A stretch of 64,000 bases of DNA from Mesorhizobium sp. M1C.F.Ca.ET.210.01.1.1. GTDB lineage: Bacteria; Pseudomonadota; Alphaproteobacteria; Rhizobiales; Rhizobiaceae. Each line of letters opens with the position of its first letter. Within the stretch, counting starts at the first letter, position 1. Both the position numbers and the translations under genes were made by a program. Below are positions 1-7,932 of this stretch, one piece after another. The stretch lies in contig NZ_SRUU01000022.1 of assembly GCF_004791585.1 (NCBI RefSeq), positions 1 to 64,000 of the forward strand, in the 5' to 3' direction. The notes beneath the pieces were generated by a model. It saw nothing but the letters and a program-made list of their open reading frames with translations. It was not told the DNA's origin and made no database searches.

Positions 1-2
1 GC

Positions 3-104
3 AAGGAGAAAATGGTCATCCGTATCGCGCTCGCCCGCAAGCTGCTCGTCATTCTCAATGCAAAAGCACGCGACGCGCGCAGCGAGTTCGCAAATGCAAC
101 TTGA
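3..104 (+). pseudogene. C-terminal end of an IS110-family transposase (cut by window edge)
   Basis: The first 33 codons read in frame 3 to a TGA. They contain the segment MVIRIALARKLLVILNA, which matches the usual C-terminus of IS110/IS116/IS902 transposases (the Transposase_20 region is normally followed by such an ARKLLVILN tail). The rest of the gene lies upstream of the window, so it is unknown whether the element is complete. No terminal repeat is visible; IS110 elements often lack them. The identification rests on a short motif only. Confidence 0.55.
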
Positions 105-150
105 CACCTCAGATAGTCGCTCATCCGTCTCGGCGGTGCGCGCCGATCCA

Positions 151-174
151 CCTTCTCTCACAAGGGGGGAAGGA
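151..174. repeat. Imperfect hairpin downstream of the GST gene
   Basis: A C/T-rich arm (ccttctctc) faces a G/A-rich arm (ggggggaagg). This is the kind of short palindrome that is scattered between genes in rhizobia. It lies just past the stop of the minus-strand GST gene and could act as its transcription terminator, but there is no long T-run. Confidence 0.3.
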
Positions 175-183
175 GAGGCGCCT

Positions 184-780
184 TCACCCCGGCACACAGC
201 CCTTCAGCTCCGGGAACTTCTCGTCGAAGCGCGCAGCCCAGCGGACGAGCCGGCCGCGGCCCTTTTCCCACTGGCCGCCGAAGCGCAGCGCGAGATAGCC
301 GAGTGTGGCACGCAGCGCCATCTGGCCGGCGGTGATCTTCTTCGGCAGCTTCGGCGGATTGGCGTTGAGCAAATCGAGCGCCGTGGTGATCTTCGTCCAC
401 TGCCGGTCGAGCCAGGGCTGATAGACCATGGTGTCCGGGCGCGTGCGCCGCTCATAGACCATCGACAGCGCGCAGTCGCAGATGCCGTCGGCCAGCGCCT
501 CCAGTACTTCGGCCTCGAGCCGCTTGTCGGGATTGCGCGGAAACAGCGCGTTCTTCGACAGCCGGTTGAGATGCTGGGTGATGGCGCGGCTGTCATGGAC
601 CGTGCGGCCGTCCTCCAGCACCAGCACCGGGATCTTGCCGAGCGGATTGGCTGCTATCAATTCCGCCGGCTTGTCCTCCGTCTTGACCGGCACGAGGTCG
701 ATGGCGATGCCGGCATAGGCGGCCGCCATGCGGACCTTCGAGCTGTAGGGAGACGTGGAGGCGTAGAGCAGCTTCGGCAT
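184..780 (-). CDS. Glutathione S-transferase family protein
   Basis: This 198-residue cytoplasmic protein starts at MPKLLYAS. The N-terminal half is a thioredoxin-like domain with a YASTSPYSSKVR motif (residues about 5-16) in the glutathione-binding position, then the cis-proline segment GKIPVLVLEDG and the DSRAITQHL motif that contacts the gamma-glutamyl group. The C-terminal half is the alpha-helical GST_C domain. The length is typical. The open frame extends further upstream, but homology begins at the chosen ATG. The substrate cannot be deduced. Family members conjugate glutathione to electrophiles or reduce peroxides. The gene is monocistronic, with the histone-like gene upstream separated by a strong terminator. 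Confidence 0.85.
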   Translation of the reverse strand: MPKLLYASTSPYSSKVRMAAAYAGIAIDLVPVKTEDKPAELIAANPLGKIPVLVLEDGRTVHDSRAITQHLNRLSKNALFPRNPDKRLEAEVLEALADGICDCALSMVYERRTRPDTMVYQPWLDRQWTKITTALDLLNANPPKLPKKITAGQMALRATLGYLALRFGGQWEKGRGRLVRWAARFDEKFPELKGCVPG

Positions 781-903
781 GATCGGGTTCCTGATTGTCC
801 GCGCGCACTGTTGACCGAATGCTCTTGCCAGAGCAACGGCCAGCACCGAGAAACCGAATAGCCAATGCTTCGACAACAAAGCTGCCGAGAGCCAGACAAC
901 AAA

Positions 904-947
904 AAAGCTCCCGGAAGTTTGCCGGACGGCAAATTTCCAGGAGCTTT
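904..947 (-). terminator. Rho-independent terminator of the histone-like gene
   Basis: Arms 904-923 and 928-947 pair along about 20 bases with one mismatch and one G-U pair, around a ggac loop. Read on the minus strand, the hairpin is followed by six T residues (the A-run at 901-906). It lies downstream of the minus-strand H1-like gene and upstream of the GST start, so it should end transcription between them. Confidence 0.75.
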
Positions 948-1057
948 CAGGAAAGGCGTTTGCCGATCCGCTTCGCTCGCTGTGACGCCGAACTGGCAAG
1001 AGGGGCGCCCACGGCGCCCGCCCTCACCCATTCCTTGTCGCGAGCGGAGCTACGCGA

Positions 1058-1420
1058 TTACTTCTTGGCCGGCGCCTTCTTGGCAGGCGCTGCCTTCTTC
1101 ACGGCTGCCGTCGACTTGGCGGCTGCCGCTTTCATCGGCGCCTTGGCGGCGGGCTTGGCTGCAGCCTTCGCTGCCGGCTTCTTGGCGGCAGGCTTCGCCG
1201 CTGCCTTGGCGGCGGGCTTCGCTGCTGCCTTGGCGGCGGGCTTAGCTGCTGCCTTTGCGGCCGGCTTCTTGGCGGCGGGTTTCGCCGCGGCCTTGGCCGG
1301 AGCCTTGGCGGCTGCCTTCGGTGCTGCCTTCTTCACTGCTGCGGGTTTCGCGGCAGCTTTCGGTGCCGCTTTCTTTGCCGGCGCTTTCGCCGCCGGCGCC
1401 TTGGTTGTCGTCTTTGCCAT
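1058..1420 (-). CDS. Histone H1-like, lysine/alanine-rich DNA-binding protein
   Basis: The protein has 120 residues starting at MAKTTTKAPA and is almost entirely Lys, Ala and Pro. It is built of repeated AAKPAAK and KKPAAK units, resembling the tail of eukaryotic histone H1 and bacterial Hc1/AlgP-like proteins. Such proteins bind DNA non-specifically and compact the nucleoid. No folded domain is visible. The frame extends 17 codons further upstream, but the ATG chosen begins the compositional signature. The low-complexity DNA (repeats of a GCCGGCTTC-like unit) is prone to length change, so length may vary among strains. A strong terminator follows at 904-947. Confidence 0.8.
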   Translation of the reverse strand: MAKTTTKAPAAKAPAKKAAPKAAAKPAAVKKAAPKAAAKAPAKAAAKPAAKKPAAKAAAKPAAKAAAKPAAKAAAKPAAKKPAAKAAAKPAAKAPMKAAAAKSTAAVKKAAPAKKAPAKK

Positions 1421-1830
1421 GCGATGCCCCTTGCGTTTTGCCGAAGGTCGTGAGTGACCCGGCGTGCTCATGCATATCTGACTCGCGGCTATCTAGCCAG
1501 CGAAGCAACACAATGAATTTCAGTTATTGAATTTTGGTTACGTTAGCCGCTCTGACAAGGGTATCGACGCAAAAATCGACAACGAATCTTTGTCCGTCGA
1601 AGTGAAACCGCGCCGTCGAGAATTCCCGACGTCCTCTATCGTCGGATCATCCTGACGTCTTGGCACCGCGCAGAGTGTAGAATGTGAGCGCATTGCTCAT
1701 AATGGCCAACATAGGCCAAATCGCGCGCCTCATCTTGTCCAACGGAAATATCTACAGGCCACGGCGAAGCAGTACCCGAGCAGCGAGGCGGCAAAGCTTG
1801 CCTTCTGGAAAGCGAGCCTATCGCTCGCAT
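1421..1830. other. Intergenic region, no gene seen
   Basis: These 410 bases lie upstream of the minus-strand histone-like gene and downstream of the minus-strand DinB-type gene. They are less GC-rich than the flanks, notably about 1510-1580. They should hold the promoter of the histone-like gene. The only open frames are short, without a ribosome binding site or recognisable content. Confidence 0.5.
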
Positions 1831-2376
1831 TCAAGAGCTGCAATTCGAGGCATCGAGCTGCTCTCGCTCCCGATACAGGCGGCGCGATGGATCGGCCCGG
1901 TGCAGGTGAACGGCATAGGTGTCCCAGGGTGGCGGGACCGCGACGGCGGCCAGCATGCGGCCGATCTCGCCGCGGTGATAGCTGCCGTGCAGGACGACAT
2001 GGGTCAGCATCTCCTGTCTGGTCAAGCAGCCGTTGTCGCCGTCGGTGAAGACGAAGGCTACCGGCTCCGCAAGCCGTTGCTCCGAAACGGTTTCGAGATA
2101 GTCGAGATACCAGCGGTCGCTCTCCGTCATCGCGGCGCGCAGTTGCGCGGGCTCCGGCGTATCGTCGGTGTTGTCGCTTGCATAACCGTGGGCAACGCCG
2201 GCGAGATGCGCCGCAAAGATCTGCGACACGACATGGATGTGGTTCATCAGCCTCAACGCGGCGTGGCGTTCCTTGCCGTTGCGGCGCGGTTCGATACTGG
2301 CGAGCTTTTCCAACAATTCATCGTTGGCCCAGGCCTGATAGACAAGCAGGCTGCGCAGCAAGGTCGAGGTGCTCAT
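1831..2376 (-). CDS. DinB-fold family protein
   Basis: This is a 181-residue protein with the four-helix DinB/YfiT fold. The opening LLVYQAWANDELLEKL is typical of the family. The putative metal ligands are His near residue 45 (MNHIHVVSQI), and the pair in HVVLHGSYHRGEIGRML near residue 135. DinB proteins are metal-dependent hydrolase- or transferase-like enzymes, several of which use bacillithiol, mycothiol or glutathione. The substrate here is unknown. The gene is divergent from a TetR regulator 70 bases away, which likely controls it. Confidence 0.8.
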   Translation of the reverse strand: MSTSTLLRSLLVYQAWANDELLEKLASIEPRRNGKERHAALRLMNHIHVVSQIFAAHLAGVAHGYASDNTDDTPEPAQLRAAMTESDRWYLDYLETVSEQRLAEPVAFVFTDGDNGCLTRQEMLTHVVLHGSYHRGEIGRMLAAVAVPPPWDTYAVHLHRADPSRRLYREREQLDASNCSS

Positions 2377-2446
2377 CTTCCGGCTCCCGTTTGCACTCGA
2401 TGTGAATGTGAGTATCTTGTTTATATTCTCGGGAGACCCGGCCAGG
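2377..2446. promoter_or_regulatory. Divergent promoter region, DinB-type gene / tetR
   Basis: The 70 bases between the two start codons are AT-rich relative to the flanks (tgtgagtatcttgtttatat, about 2407-2426). They must contain both promoters and probably the TetR operator. I see no perfect palindrome, so the operator position is not assigned. Confidence 0.4.
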
Positions 2447-3073
2447 ATGTCTACTCGCATTGCCAAGCCAGCCGCGCGCATGCGCAAGGAGCCGCGCCAG
2501 GCGCGCTCGGTCGCCACCGTCGAGGCAATAATTGATGCAGGTGCTCGCGTTCTGAGCGAGATCGGCTGGGCGGGCTTCAGCACCAACAAGGTGGCCGAGG
2601 CCGCGGGGGTGAGCATCGGCTCGCTCTATCAGTATTTTCCCGACAAGCTCGCCCTGGTCGATGCAATCCGGCGCCGCCATTTCGACCATGTGCTGTCGGT
2701 CATCCGCGAAGCCGCTGCCGAGGAGAAGCCGCTCCGGCAATTCGCGCGCGAGCTGGTGCGCGGCATGATCGCCGCGCACAGCGTCCACCCGACGCTGCAT
2801 CAGGTGCTGCTCGACGAGGCGCCGGGCGACCGCGGCTCGCGTGCCGCGCATGCCTCGTTCCAGGCCCGCTATCTGGAGCACTATGCATCGGCGGTCGCGC
2901 AATACCGCCGGCGCAAGAAGGATACCGAGACGATGGCGCGGGTGCTCTCCTCCGCCATCGAGGGCGTCATCCACAACGCGGCGCGCCGCAACATGCTCGA
3001 TGCGCCGGAACTGCAGAAGCAGCTCGGCGAGCTGATCTGCGCCTATCTGTCCGGCCAGGGCGCGCGGGCGTGA
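2447..3073 (+). CDS. TetR/AcrR family transcriptional regulator
   Basis: The protein has 208 residues. The N-terminal helix-turn-helix domain (about residues 20-65) shows the family pattern: EAIIDAGARVL, then FSTNKVAEAAGVSIGSLYQYFPDK. This is followed by a helical ligand-binding domain that ends with a C-terminal helix of the TetR_C type. I chose ATG 2447 because the longer frame begins inside the divergent promoter and because homology starts near the RMRKEPRQARS segment. TetR proteins usually repress a divergent neighbour and release DNA on binding a small ligand, so the DinB-type gene is the obvious target. Confidence 0.85.
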   Translation: MSTRIAKPAARMRKEPRQARSVATVEAIIDAGARVLSEIGWAGFSTNKVAEAAGVSIGSLYQYFPDKLALVDAIRRRHFDHVLSVIREAAAEEKPLRQFARELVRGMIAAHSVHPTLHQVLLDEAPGDRGSRAAHASFQARYLEHYASAVAQYRRRKKDTETMARVLSSAIEGVIHNAARRNMLDAPELQKQLGELICAYLSGQGARA

Positions 3074-3081
3074 CGGCGGAC

Positions 3082-4635
3082 TCAAGTCGCATCAAGTTCG
3101 CCGAACCAGCGTGAGCCTGCCCTAAAGATTTCCTCATGGTCAGCGGCGCCCTCACTGGCCCAGGCAACGAAACCATCGGGGCGCACCAGCATGGCGCTCA
3201 AGGCCAACCGGTCCTTGGCCTCGCCGGCGACATAGGCGATCCGTCCACTCCAGCGGCTGCCGAGCGCCCGAAGCGAAGCGCGGGATTCGAAGTCCAGCAA
3301 GAGACCCTTACCTGTCCTCAGCAGATCGCCGATCTTCGTCCCGTCAGCCAGTTCGAAATCAGGAACGCTGCGGCCAATCAGCGGGTGGTCGCCATCGAGG
3401 TCATAGCGAAGCGAGACGCCCCACACGCGCTCGGCGAAATAGGTCGCGCCATCGCGGGTGTCGATGAGATCGCGGATGACAGCTTCGAGAGCGCGTGTGC
3501 TGCGGGTCGGTCGCATCAGCGCGACCTGAGCGCGCGACCAGTCAAGGACCTGCGCACCCACCGGATGCCGCTCGCTCGAATAGGTGTCGAGCAGGTCGGC
3601 CGGCGCATCGCCGCGGATGGTGGCGGCAAGCTTCCATCCAAGGTTCATCGCGTCGCCGAGCCCGAGGTTGAGGCCCTGACCACCCAATGGCGAATGGATA
3701 TGCGCCGCATCGCCGGCGAGCAGCACCCGCCCGTTGCGATAGGTCGTCGCCTGAAAAGCGCGATCCGTCCAGGTTGTGCCAAGCCGAAGAGCGGTCACGG
3801 TGACGTCGGTCCCGGAAACACGGCGCAGCACCGCTTGTGCGTGCTCCGGCGTAAGCGGCGGGCTCCGATGGAATGCGCCGCCATCGAACTCGACCATCGC
3901 GATCGTCCCGGGCTTCGAAAAGGTATACATGCCCGTCGGGGTGTAGTGGCGGCCGAGGCGAAGCTTATCAGGATCAGCCATCTCGACTTCGACGGAATAG
4001 CCCGTGAACTCCGGCTCGGTGCCGGTAAACTCGAAGCCGCCGGCCTTGCGCACCATGCTGCGGCCGCCGTCGCAACCGACAAGCCAGCGGCCGTGGAAGG
4101 TCTCGCCGCCGGCGTGGATGGTCACGTCGTTATCGGACTGATCGAATTCCTCGACGCCAAAGCCGCGCCTGATCTCGGCGCCCATGGTGTTTGCGCGTGC
4201 TGCCAACACGCCCTCGAGGGATTCCATCTCGATTGCCAAGCTGGTGCCGGCCGGGCTTGGCAGGCGATACAGCCACTTCGAGGTGTCGATGTCGTCATGG
4301 TAAAACTGAATGCCGGCGAAATGGCCGGCTGGCCGGCGCGCTTGCTGCATCCAGTGCGCGGCGGCCGCGACGCTGCGGGCGCCTGCGCCATTTTTCGCAG
4401 GCTGCGGCGCAGCGACGTCGTTCAGCAGCCCTCGACGGTAGAGGGCTTCGAGGGTAGGTGCCGAGAGGCCGCGCATTCCGAATGGAAGCCGTTTGAGAGG
4501 CGAACGCGGATCCTGTGCCTGTTCCAGCACCAGCACGGAGAGGCCCGCGAGACGCAGCTCGCAGGCGAGAAACAGGCCGACAGGGCCGGCGCCGGAAATG
4601 ACGACATCATAGAGAGAGGGGTGGCGATTGTGCAT
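3082..4635 (-). CDS. FAD-dependent aromatic monooxygenase (PheA/TfdB/UbiH-like)
   Basis: This 517-residue flavoprotein begins MHNRHPSLYD behind a clear AGGAG site. It shows the Rossmann GxGxxG dinucleotide site (VVISGAGPVGLFLACELR, residues about 11-28), the DG motif (VGCDGGRSMVRKA) and the second FAD motif GDAAHIHSPLGGQGLNLGLGD. These are diagnostic of group A flavin monooxygenases that hydroxylate phenols, rifampicin-type aromatics or polyketides. The C-terminal thioredoxin-like domain (about 430-517) fits the PheA/MhpA branch. Genes of a catabolic pathway are absent nearby, so the role could equally be detoxification. Confidence 0.85.
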   Translation of the reverse strand: MHNRHPSLYDVVISGAGPVGLFLACELRLAGLSVLVLEQAQDPRSPLKRLPFGMRGLSAPTLEALYRRGLLNDVAAPQPAKNGAGARSVAAAAHWMQQARRPAGHFAGIQFYHDDIDTSKWLYRLPSPAGTSLAIEMESLEGVLAARANTMGAEIRRGFGVEEFDQSDNDVTIHAGGETFHGRWLVGCDGGRSMVRKAGGFEFTGTEPEFTGYSVEVEMADPDKLRLGRHYTPTGMYTFSKPGTIAMVEFDGGAFHRSPPLTPEHAQAVLRRVSGTDVTVTALRLGTTWTDRAFQATTYRNGRVLLAGDAAHIHSPLGGQGLNLGLGDAMNLGWKLAATIRGDAPADLLDTYSSERHPVGAQVLDWSRAQVALMRPTRSTRALEAVIRDLIDTRDGATYFAERVWGVSLRYDLDGDHPLIGRSVPDFELADGTKIGDLLRTGKGLLLDFESRASLRALGSRWSGRIAYVAGEAKDRLALSAMLVRPDGFVAWASEGAADHEEIFRAGSRWFGELDAT

Positions 4636-4913
4636 GAACTGCTCCTTTGTCGATGTTCGACCGGAGCGTTCCCCACATTCGAGAGCCGCACGGACGAACG
4701 ATTGGGCGCCCGAACGGCGTCCGATGTTCGTCGTGGGGATCTCCTGCACGAGGCCAAAGACCAGAGCTTTCGTTACCGAAAGGACTTGGGCTTACCAGAC
4801 CAAGTCTGCCTTTTCCGACATGGGCCATATAGCGCTGCGCCGCTTGCTTTGCAACGCACACGGGTGCAACTGTGGCAATAAGCTGTTGTCCCAGTTTGGA
4901 ACCCGGGCCGATT

Positions 4914-5366
4914 TTATCTGAGCACGCGGCAGCGGCCGTTATAGACCATCCAGCGGTCGAAGCCCGAGACGCAGAACTCGACATTGTCGCCGATCGAGGC
5001 AAAGCCCTGGCCTTCCTCGATAAGGTACCAGATGATGCGGTCGCGGCCGTCAGACAGGCTGACGGTGGCGCCGCAATAGCGGCGGCCGATCGGCCATTCG
5101 TCGCTGGCCGGCAGGTAGCGGTGCTGGTGGATGCGATGGAAGTCGGTGATCGCGACATCGGGCAGATGCGGCACGTGCCTGACCTGGTAGGCGAAGCGGT
5201 CGGTGATCTTGTTCAGCACCCAGGCCTCGCCGCAGACGCCGCCGTCGTCCTCCGTGTAGACGCCCAAGTCAGCGGCGTGCGCCGCCTGGGTGAAGCCAAG
5301 CGAGGTGCCGAGCGGCGCCAGCAGCGAAATCAGCGCGGCAAGGGCGGAATGGGCGAATCGAGTCAT
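4914..5366 (-). CDS. Secreted small protein of unknown function
   Basis: The 150-residue protein has a classical signal peptide (hydrophobic stretch, probable cleavage at AHA-A near residue 32). The mature part is about 118 residues rich in aromatic residues, with four cysteines (about 45, 97, 132 and 146) that could form two disulfides in the periplasm. The motif CGEAWVLNKI and the closing YNGRCRVLR are distinctive, but I cannot assign a family function. It is a single gene on the minus strand, 278 bases upstream of the monooxygenase start. Confidence 0.7.
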   Translation of the reverse strand: MTRFAHSALAALISLLAPLGTSLGFTQAAHAADLGVYTEDDGGVCGEAWVLNKITDRFAYQVRHVPHLPDVAITDFHRIHQHRYLPASDEWPIGRRYCGATVSLSDGRDRIIWYLIEEGQGFASIGDNVEFCVSGFDRWMVYNGRCRVLR

Positions 5367-5476
5367 GACAGCCTCTCAAGGTCGATTGCGCGCACTGTGC
5401 GGATTCGCTCGGCGACGGTCAAGCGGTTGTGAAGACAATGGTTTCCCAAATGATCGTTGCAGATGCGGTCCGGTCG

Positions 5477-5839
5477 TCAGACCGTTCCCGCCACCAGCAG
5501 ACCGCCGACGACGGCGACGTTGATCAGGAAGGCATTGCGCAGCACCTGCCGCTCCGGCTCCTCGCAGCCCCAGAAGCGCAGCAGCATGACATTCGTCGCC
5601 AGCGTGAACACAACCAGCGCACCGGCGGCCAACGGCGCGGCAAGGCCGAGCGCGAGCATCAGGCCGGCGACGATCTCGAGCGCCGAGCCAGCGGCAAGCA
5701 TGAAGTCGGGAGCCGGGAATTTCCGGCTCGCCAGATAGTCGCGCATCGCGCTGAATTTCAGGAAGTGCTCGATGCCGGCGAAAACGAACACGCCGCCGAT
5801 AAGAAGCGCGCCTATCGCCTGGATGGTATCAATGGGCAT
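5477..5839 (-). CDS. DoxX family membrane protein
   Basis: This 120-residue protein has four predicted transmembrane helices. The first contains the family motif GVFVFAGIEHFLKF, and the later ones contain ALEIVAGLMLALGLAAPLAAGALV. The length and pattern fit the DoxX/DoxD family of small inner-membrane proteins, which are associated with thiol or oxidant stress. An AGGAGG site precedes the ATG. The gene lies 22 bases downstream of a VOC-family gene on the same strand, so the two are probably cotranscribed. Confidence 0.85.
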   Translation of the reverse strand: MPIDTIQAIGALLIGGVFVFAGIEHFLKFSAMRDYLASRKFPAPDFMLAAGSALEIVAGLMLALGLAAPLAAGALVVFTLATNVMLLRFWGCEEPERQVLRNAFLINVAVVGGLLVAGTV

Positions 5840-5861
5840 GTCGCCCTCCTGCGCGCTTTGC

Positions 5862-6284
5862 TCAATCCTTGGGGATGAAAGCGGGGTTGTAGACGACTTC
5901 CCAGAGGTGATCGTCGGGATCCTGGAAATAGCCGGCATAGCCGCCCCAGAAGGTTTTTTGCGCCGGCTTGACCACGCGCGCGCCAGCCCTGACTGCCTCG
6001 GCCATCGCCGCGTCGACCTCGGCCTCGCTCGCCACATTGTGGCCGATTGTAAGCTCGGTCGGGCTGCGGCCGCTCTCAGGCACCGTGGCGTCGTGGGCGA
6101 TGCTCGAGCGCTCGAAGATCGCGAATTTCAGGCCGCCGGCGAGCTCGAAGAAAGCGACGGCGCCGTGCTCGAACTCGCGGCCGATGATGCCTTCGGTCGG
6201 CAGGCCGAGACCGTCGCGGTAGAATTTGAGCGAGGCTTCGAGATCGTCGACGCCAAGCGTGATGACTGTGATGCGAGCTTTCAT
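5862..6284 (-). CDS. VOC family (glyoxalase/bleomycin-resistance-like) protein
   Basis: The protein has 140 residues made of two beta-alpha-beta-beta-beta modules. The first begins ITVITLGVDDLEASLKFYRDGLGLP and the second ends GYAGYFQDPDDHLWEVVYNP, the standard VOC signature with the metal-ligand Glu near the C-terminus. I chose ATG 6284 because the AGGAG at about 6292-6296 is then 8 bases away. A GTG nine bases upstream would overlap that site. The substrate is unknown. It is probably cotranscribed with the DoxX gene and divergent from an AraC-type regulator. Confidence 0.85.
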   Translation of the reverse strand: MKARITVITLGVDDLEASLKFYRDGLGLPTEGIIGREFEHGAVAFFELAGGLKFAIFERSSIAHDATVPESGRSPTELTIGHNVASEAEVDAAMAEAVRAGARVVKPAQKTFWGGYAGYFQDPDDHLWEVVYNPAFIPKD

Positions 6285-6457
6285 TTCTCTCACTCCTTTC
6301 TATATTCGTGACCACATTCGGAAACGGACGCGGTCTGATAGAAGCGCGTGAAGCGCCGTAAGGCTGCATTCGTTTTGCCACGGACAAGGCGGCCGGCATT
6401 GAAGATTTCGGCCAAAATGACCGTCGCGCAGATCCGGTGGAGCAGATCGGAGAAATG

Positions 6458-7225
6458 ATGGAACCGGTCCTGGCGCAGACCACCGGCTTCTTTCGGGAGC
6501 GGCCCGTGAGCCGAGGCCTGGCCGGCGCCTTCTCCGCGGTCTGGGTGCATCGCCTGGACGGTCACGCCGCCCCGCCGATCGTCATCACGCCGGATGCGAC
6601 CATCGACCTGCAGTGGATCGACGGCCGGTTCCGCATCGCCGGACCGGACAAGGAGCCGCAGATCGAAAGGCCGCCCGCGGGAGCGGTGATCGTCGGCTTC
6701 CGCTTCCGGCCGGGAGCTGCCGCCGCCTGGCTCGGCGTGCCGGCCAGCGAGATCGTCGGCGTACGGCTCGACCTTGGCGAGCTCTGGGGCACGCGCTCCA
6801 GGGAGCTGTCTGACCGCGTCAGGGCCGCGCCCGACCTCGGCGCCATGGTGCAGCAACTGGAAAATATCATCGGCGCGCATACAGAGGGGCGCGATGTGCT
6901 CGACCCGCTGATGGGCAGAGCCTTCGGCGTCATCGATGAAGGGCTGCCGCCGGAAACGCCGCTGGTTCCCTTCCTGCAGCGCCACCTGCATATGAGCGAG
7001 CGGACGCTGCGTCGGCGCTTCGAGGACGCCTTCGGCTATGGCCCGAAGACACTCGACCGCATCCTTCGCTTCCACCGCTTCCGCCGCCTGCGCGAGAAAG
7101 CAGAAGATGCCTCGACCGCCGTGCTGGCCGTCGAGGCCGGCTATGCCGACCAGGCGCATCTGATCCGCGAGAGCCGGCGGCTGACCGGCGTCACGCCGAC
7201 GGCGCTGGCGGGCGGCGCGCCGTAG
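6458..7225 (+). CDS. AraC family transcriptional regulator
   Basis: The protein has about 255 residues. The C-terminal AraC double helix-turn-helix spans about 165-255: LHMSERTLRRRFEDAFGYGP for the first helix pair and AVEAGYADQAHLIRESRRLTG for the second. The N-terminal domain matches the type seen in regulators with a VITPDATIDLQW beta-barrel start (DUF6597-like). Three start codons are possible (GTG 6437, ATG 6455, ATG 6458). The GGAG at 6449 fits the last one best. It probably controls the divergent VOC-doxX pair. Confidence 0.85.
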   Translation: MEPVLAQTTGFFRERPVSRGLAGAFSAVWVHRLDGHAAPPIVITPDATIDLQWIDGRFRIAGPDKEPQIERPPAGAVIVGFRFRPGAAAAWLGVPASEIVGVRLDLGELWGTRSRELSDRVRAAPDLGAMVQQLENIIGAHTEGRDVLDPLMGRAFGVIDEGLPPETPLVPFLQRHLHMSERTLRRRFEDAFGYGPKTLDRILRFHRFRRLREKAEDASTAVLAVEAGYADQAHLIRESRRLTGVTPTALAGGAP

Positions 7226-7233
7226 AAGCGCCG

Positions 7234-7641
7234 CTAGCCTTGCGGCATCGCCGACATGTCCATCCACATCGCCTCGAAAATGTGGCCATCCGGGTCGGCG
7301 AGATTGCGGTTGTACATGAAGCCGAGGTCCTGCGCCGGATTGACGTCGGCCGTGCCGCCATTCTTCGCGGCCGCACCGTTCATGGCGTCGACCTGGGCCC
7401 GGCCGTCACAGGAGAGCGCAATCATCACCTCGCTGGCGCCGGGGGACGCGATCGGCCGAGTGGTGAACTGGCGCCACTTGTCGTGGGTGAGCAGCATGAC
7501 GTTGATAGCCTCGCTCCACACCATGCAGGCGGCGGTTTCGTCAGTGAACTGGGGATTGTTCTCAAAACCGATCGATTTGTAGAAGGCCATCGATTTAGCC
7601 AGGTCCGTGACGGGTAGATTGACAAAGATCATCTTGGGCAT
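7234..7641 (-). CDS. VOC family protein (PhnB/glyoxalase-like)
   Basis: This 135-residue protein opens with MIFVNLPVTDLAKSMAFYKSIGF and closes with MYNRNLADPDGHIFEAMWMDM, the typical two halves of a small VOC protein. It resembles the annotated lactoylglutathione-lyase-like subgroup but lacks clear evidence for glyoxalase I activity. It converges with the AraC gene, with 8 bases between the stops. Confidence 0.8.
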   Translation of the reverse strand: MPKMIFVNLPVTDLAKSMAFYKSIGFENNPQFTDETAACMVWSEAINVMLLTHDKWRQFTTRPIASPGASEVMIALSCDGRAQVDAMNGAAAKNGGTADVNPAQDLGFMYNRNLADPDGHIFEAMWMDMSAMPQG

Positions 7642-7932
7642 CGGCAGTCCTTGCGGCTGGGGTTTTGGGTTGGGAGAGCTTCTAAAGCGCGGCCGAGCGG
7701 GCGGCTTATGGGTCGACCGGTGGTGCTGCCCGCCTCGTTACGGCGGGGGCGAGAAATGTCAGGGGACGCCCTTCTCCTCCATTGAGGCAATCGACAACCA
7801 CCCGCCGCCGCGGATGCGTCAAGGGCGGAAATTTATTTCGATAGTCGTATAATTAGATATCTAATATCGGTTTGCCGACGCGGTGTCAACGGATACCGCG
7901 ACAGCACTGCCATCTCCTGACAAAGGGAGAAT
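7642..7932. other. Intergenic region with a perfect AT-rich palindrome
   Basis: These 291 bases lie upstream of the VOC gene and downstream of rlmJ, both on the minus strand. I see no gene. The striking element is the perfect 14-base palindrome attagatatctaat at 7852-7865, which looks like a dimeric regulator's operator, although no regulator gene is adjacent. Confidence 0.45.

Noticed and set aside
58..861. Long plus-strand open frame opposite the GST gene
   Set aside because: It is an antisense shadow. The minus strand encodes recognisable GST motifs, while this frame has no homology-like motifs and is Arg/Gly-rich, as expected of shadows in high-GC DNA.
1684..2535. 283-codon plus-strand frame over the DinB-type gene
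   Set aside because: Antisense to a gene with clear DinB motifs; no ribosome binding site.
3136..4881. 581-codon plus-strand open frame over the monooxygenase gene
   Set aside because: The minus strand carries all flavin monooxygenase motifs; the antisense frame lacks any recognisable domain.
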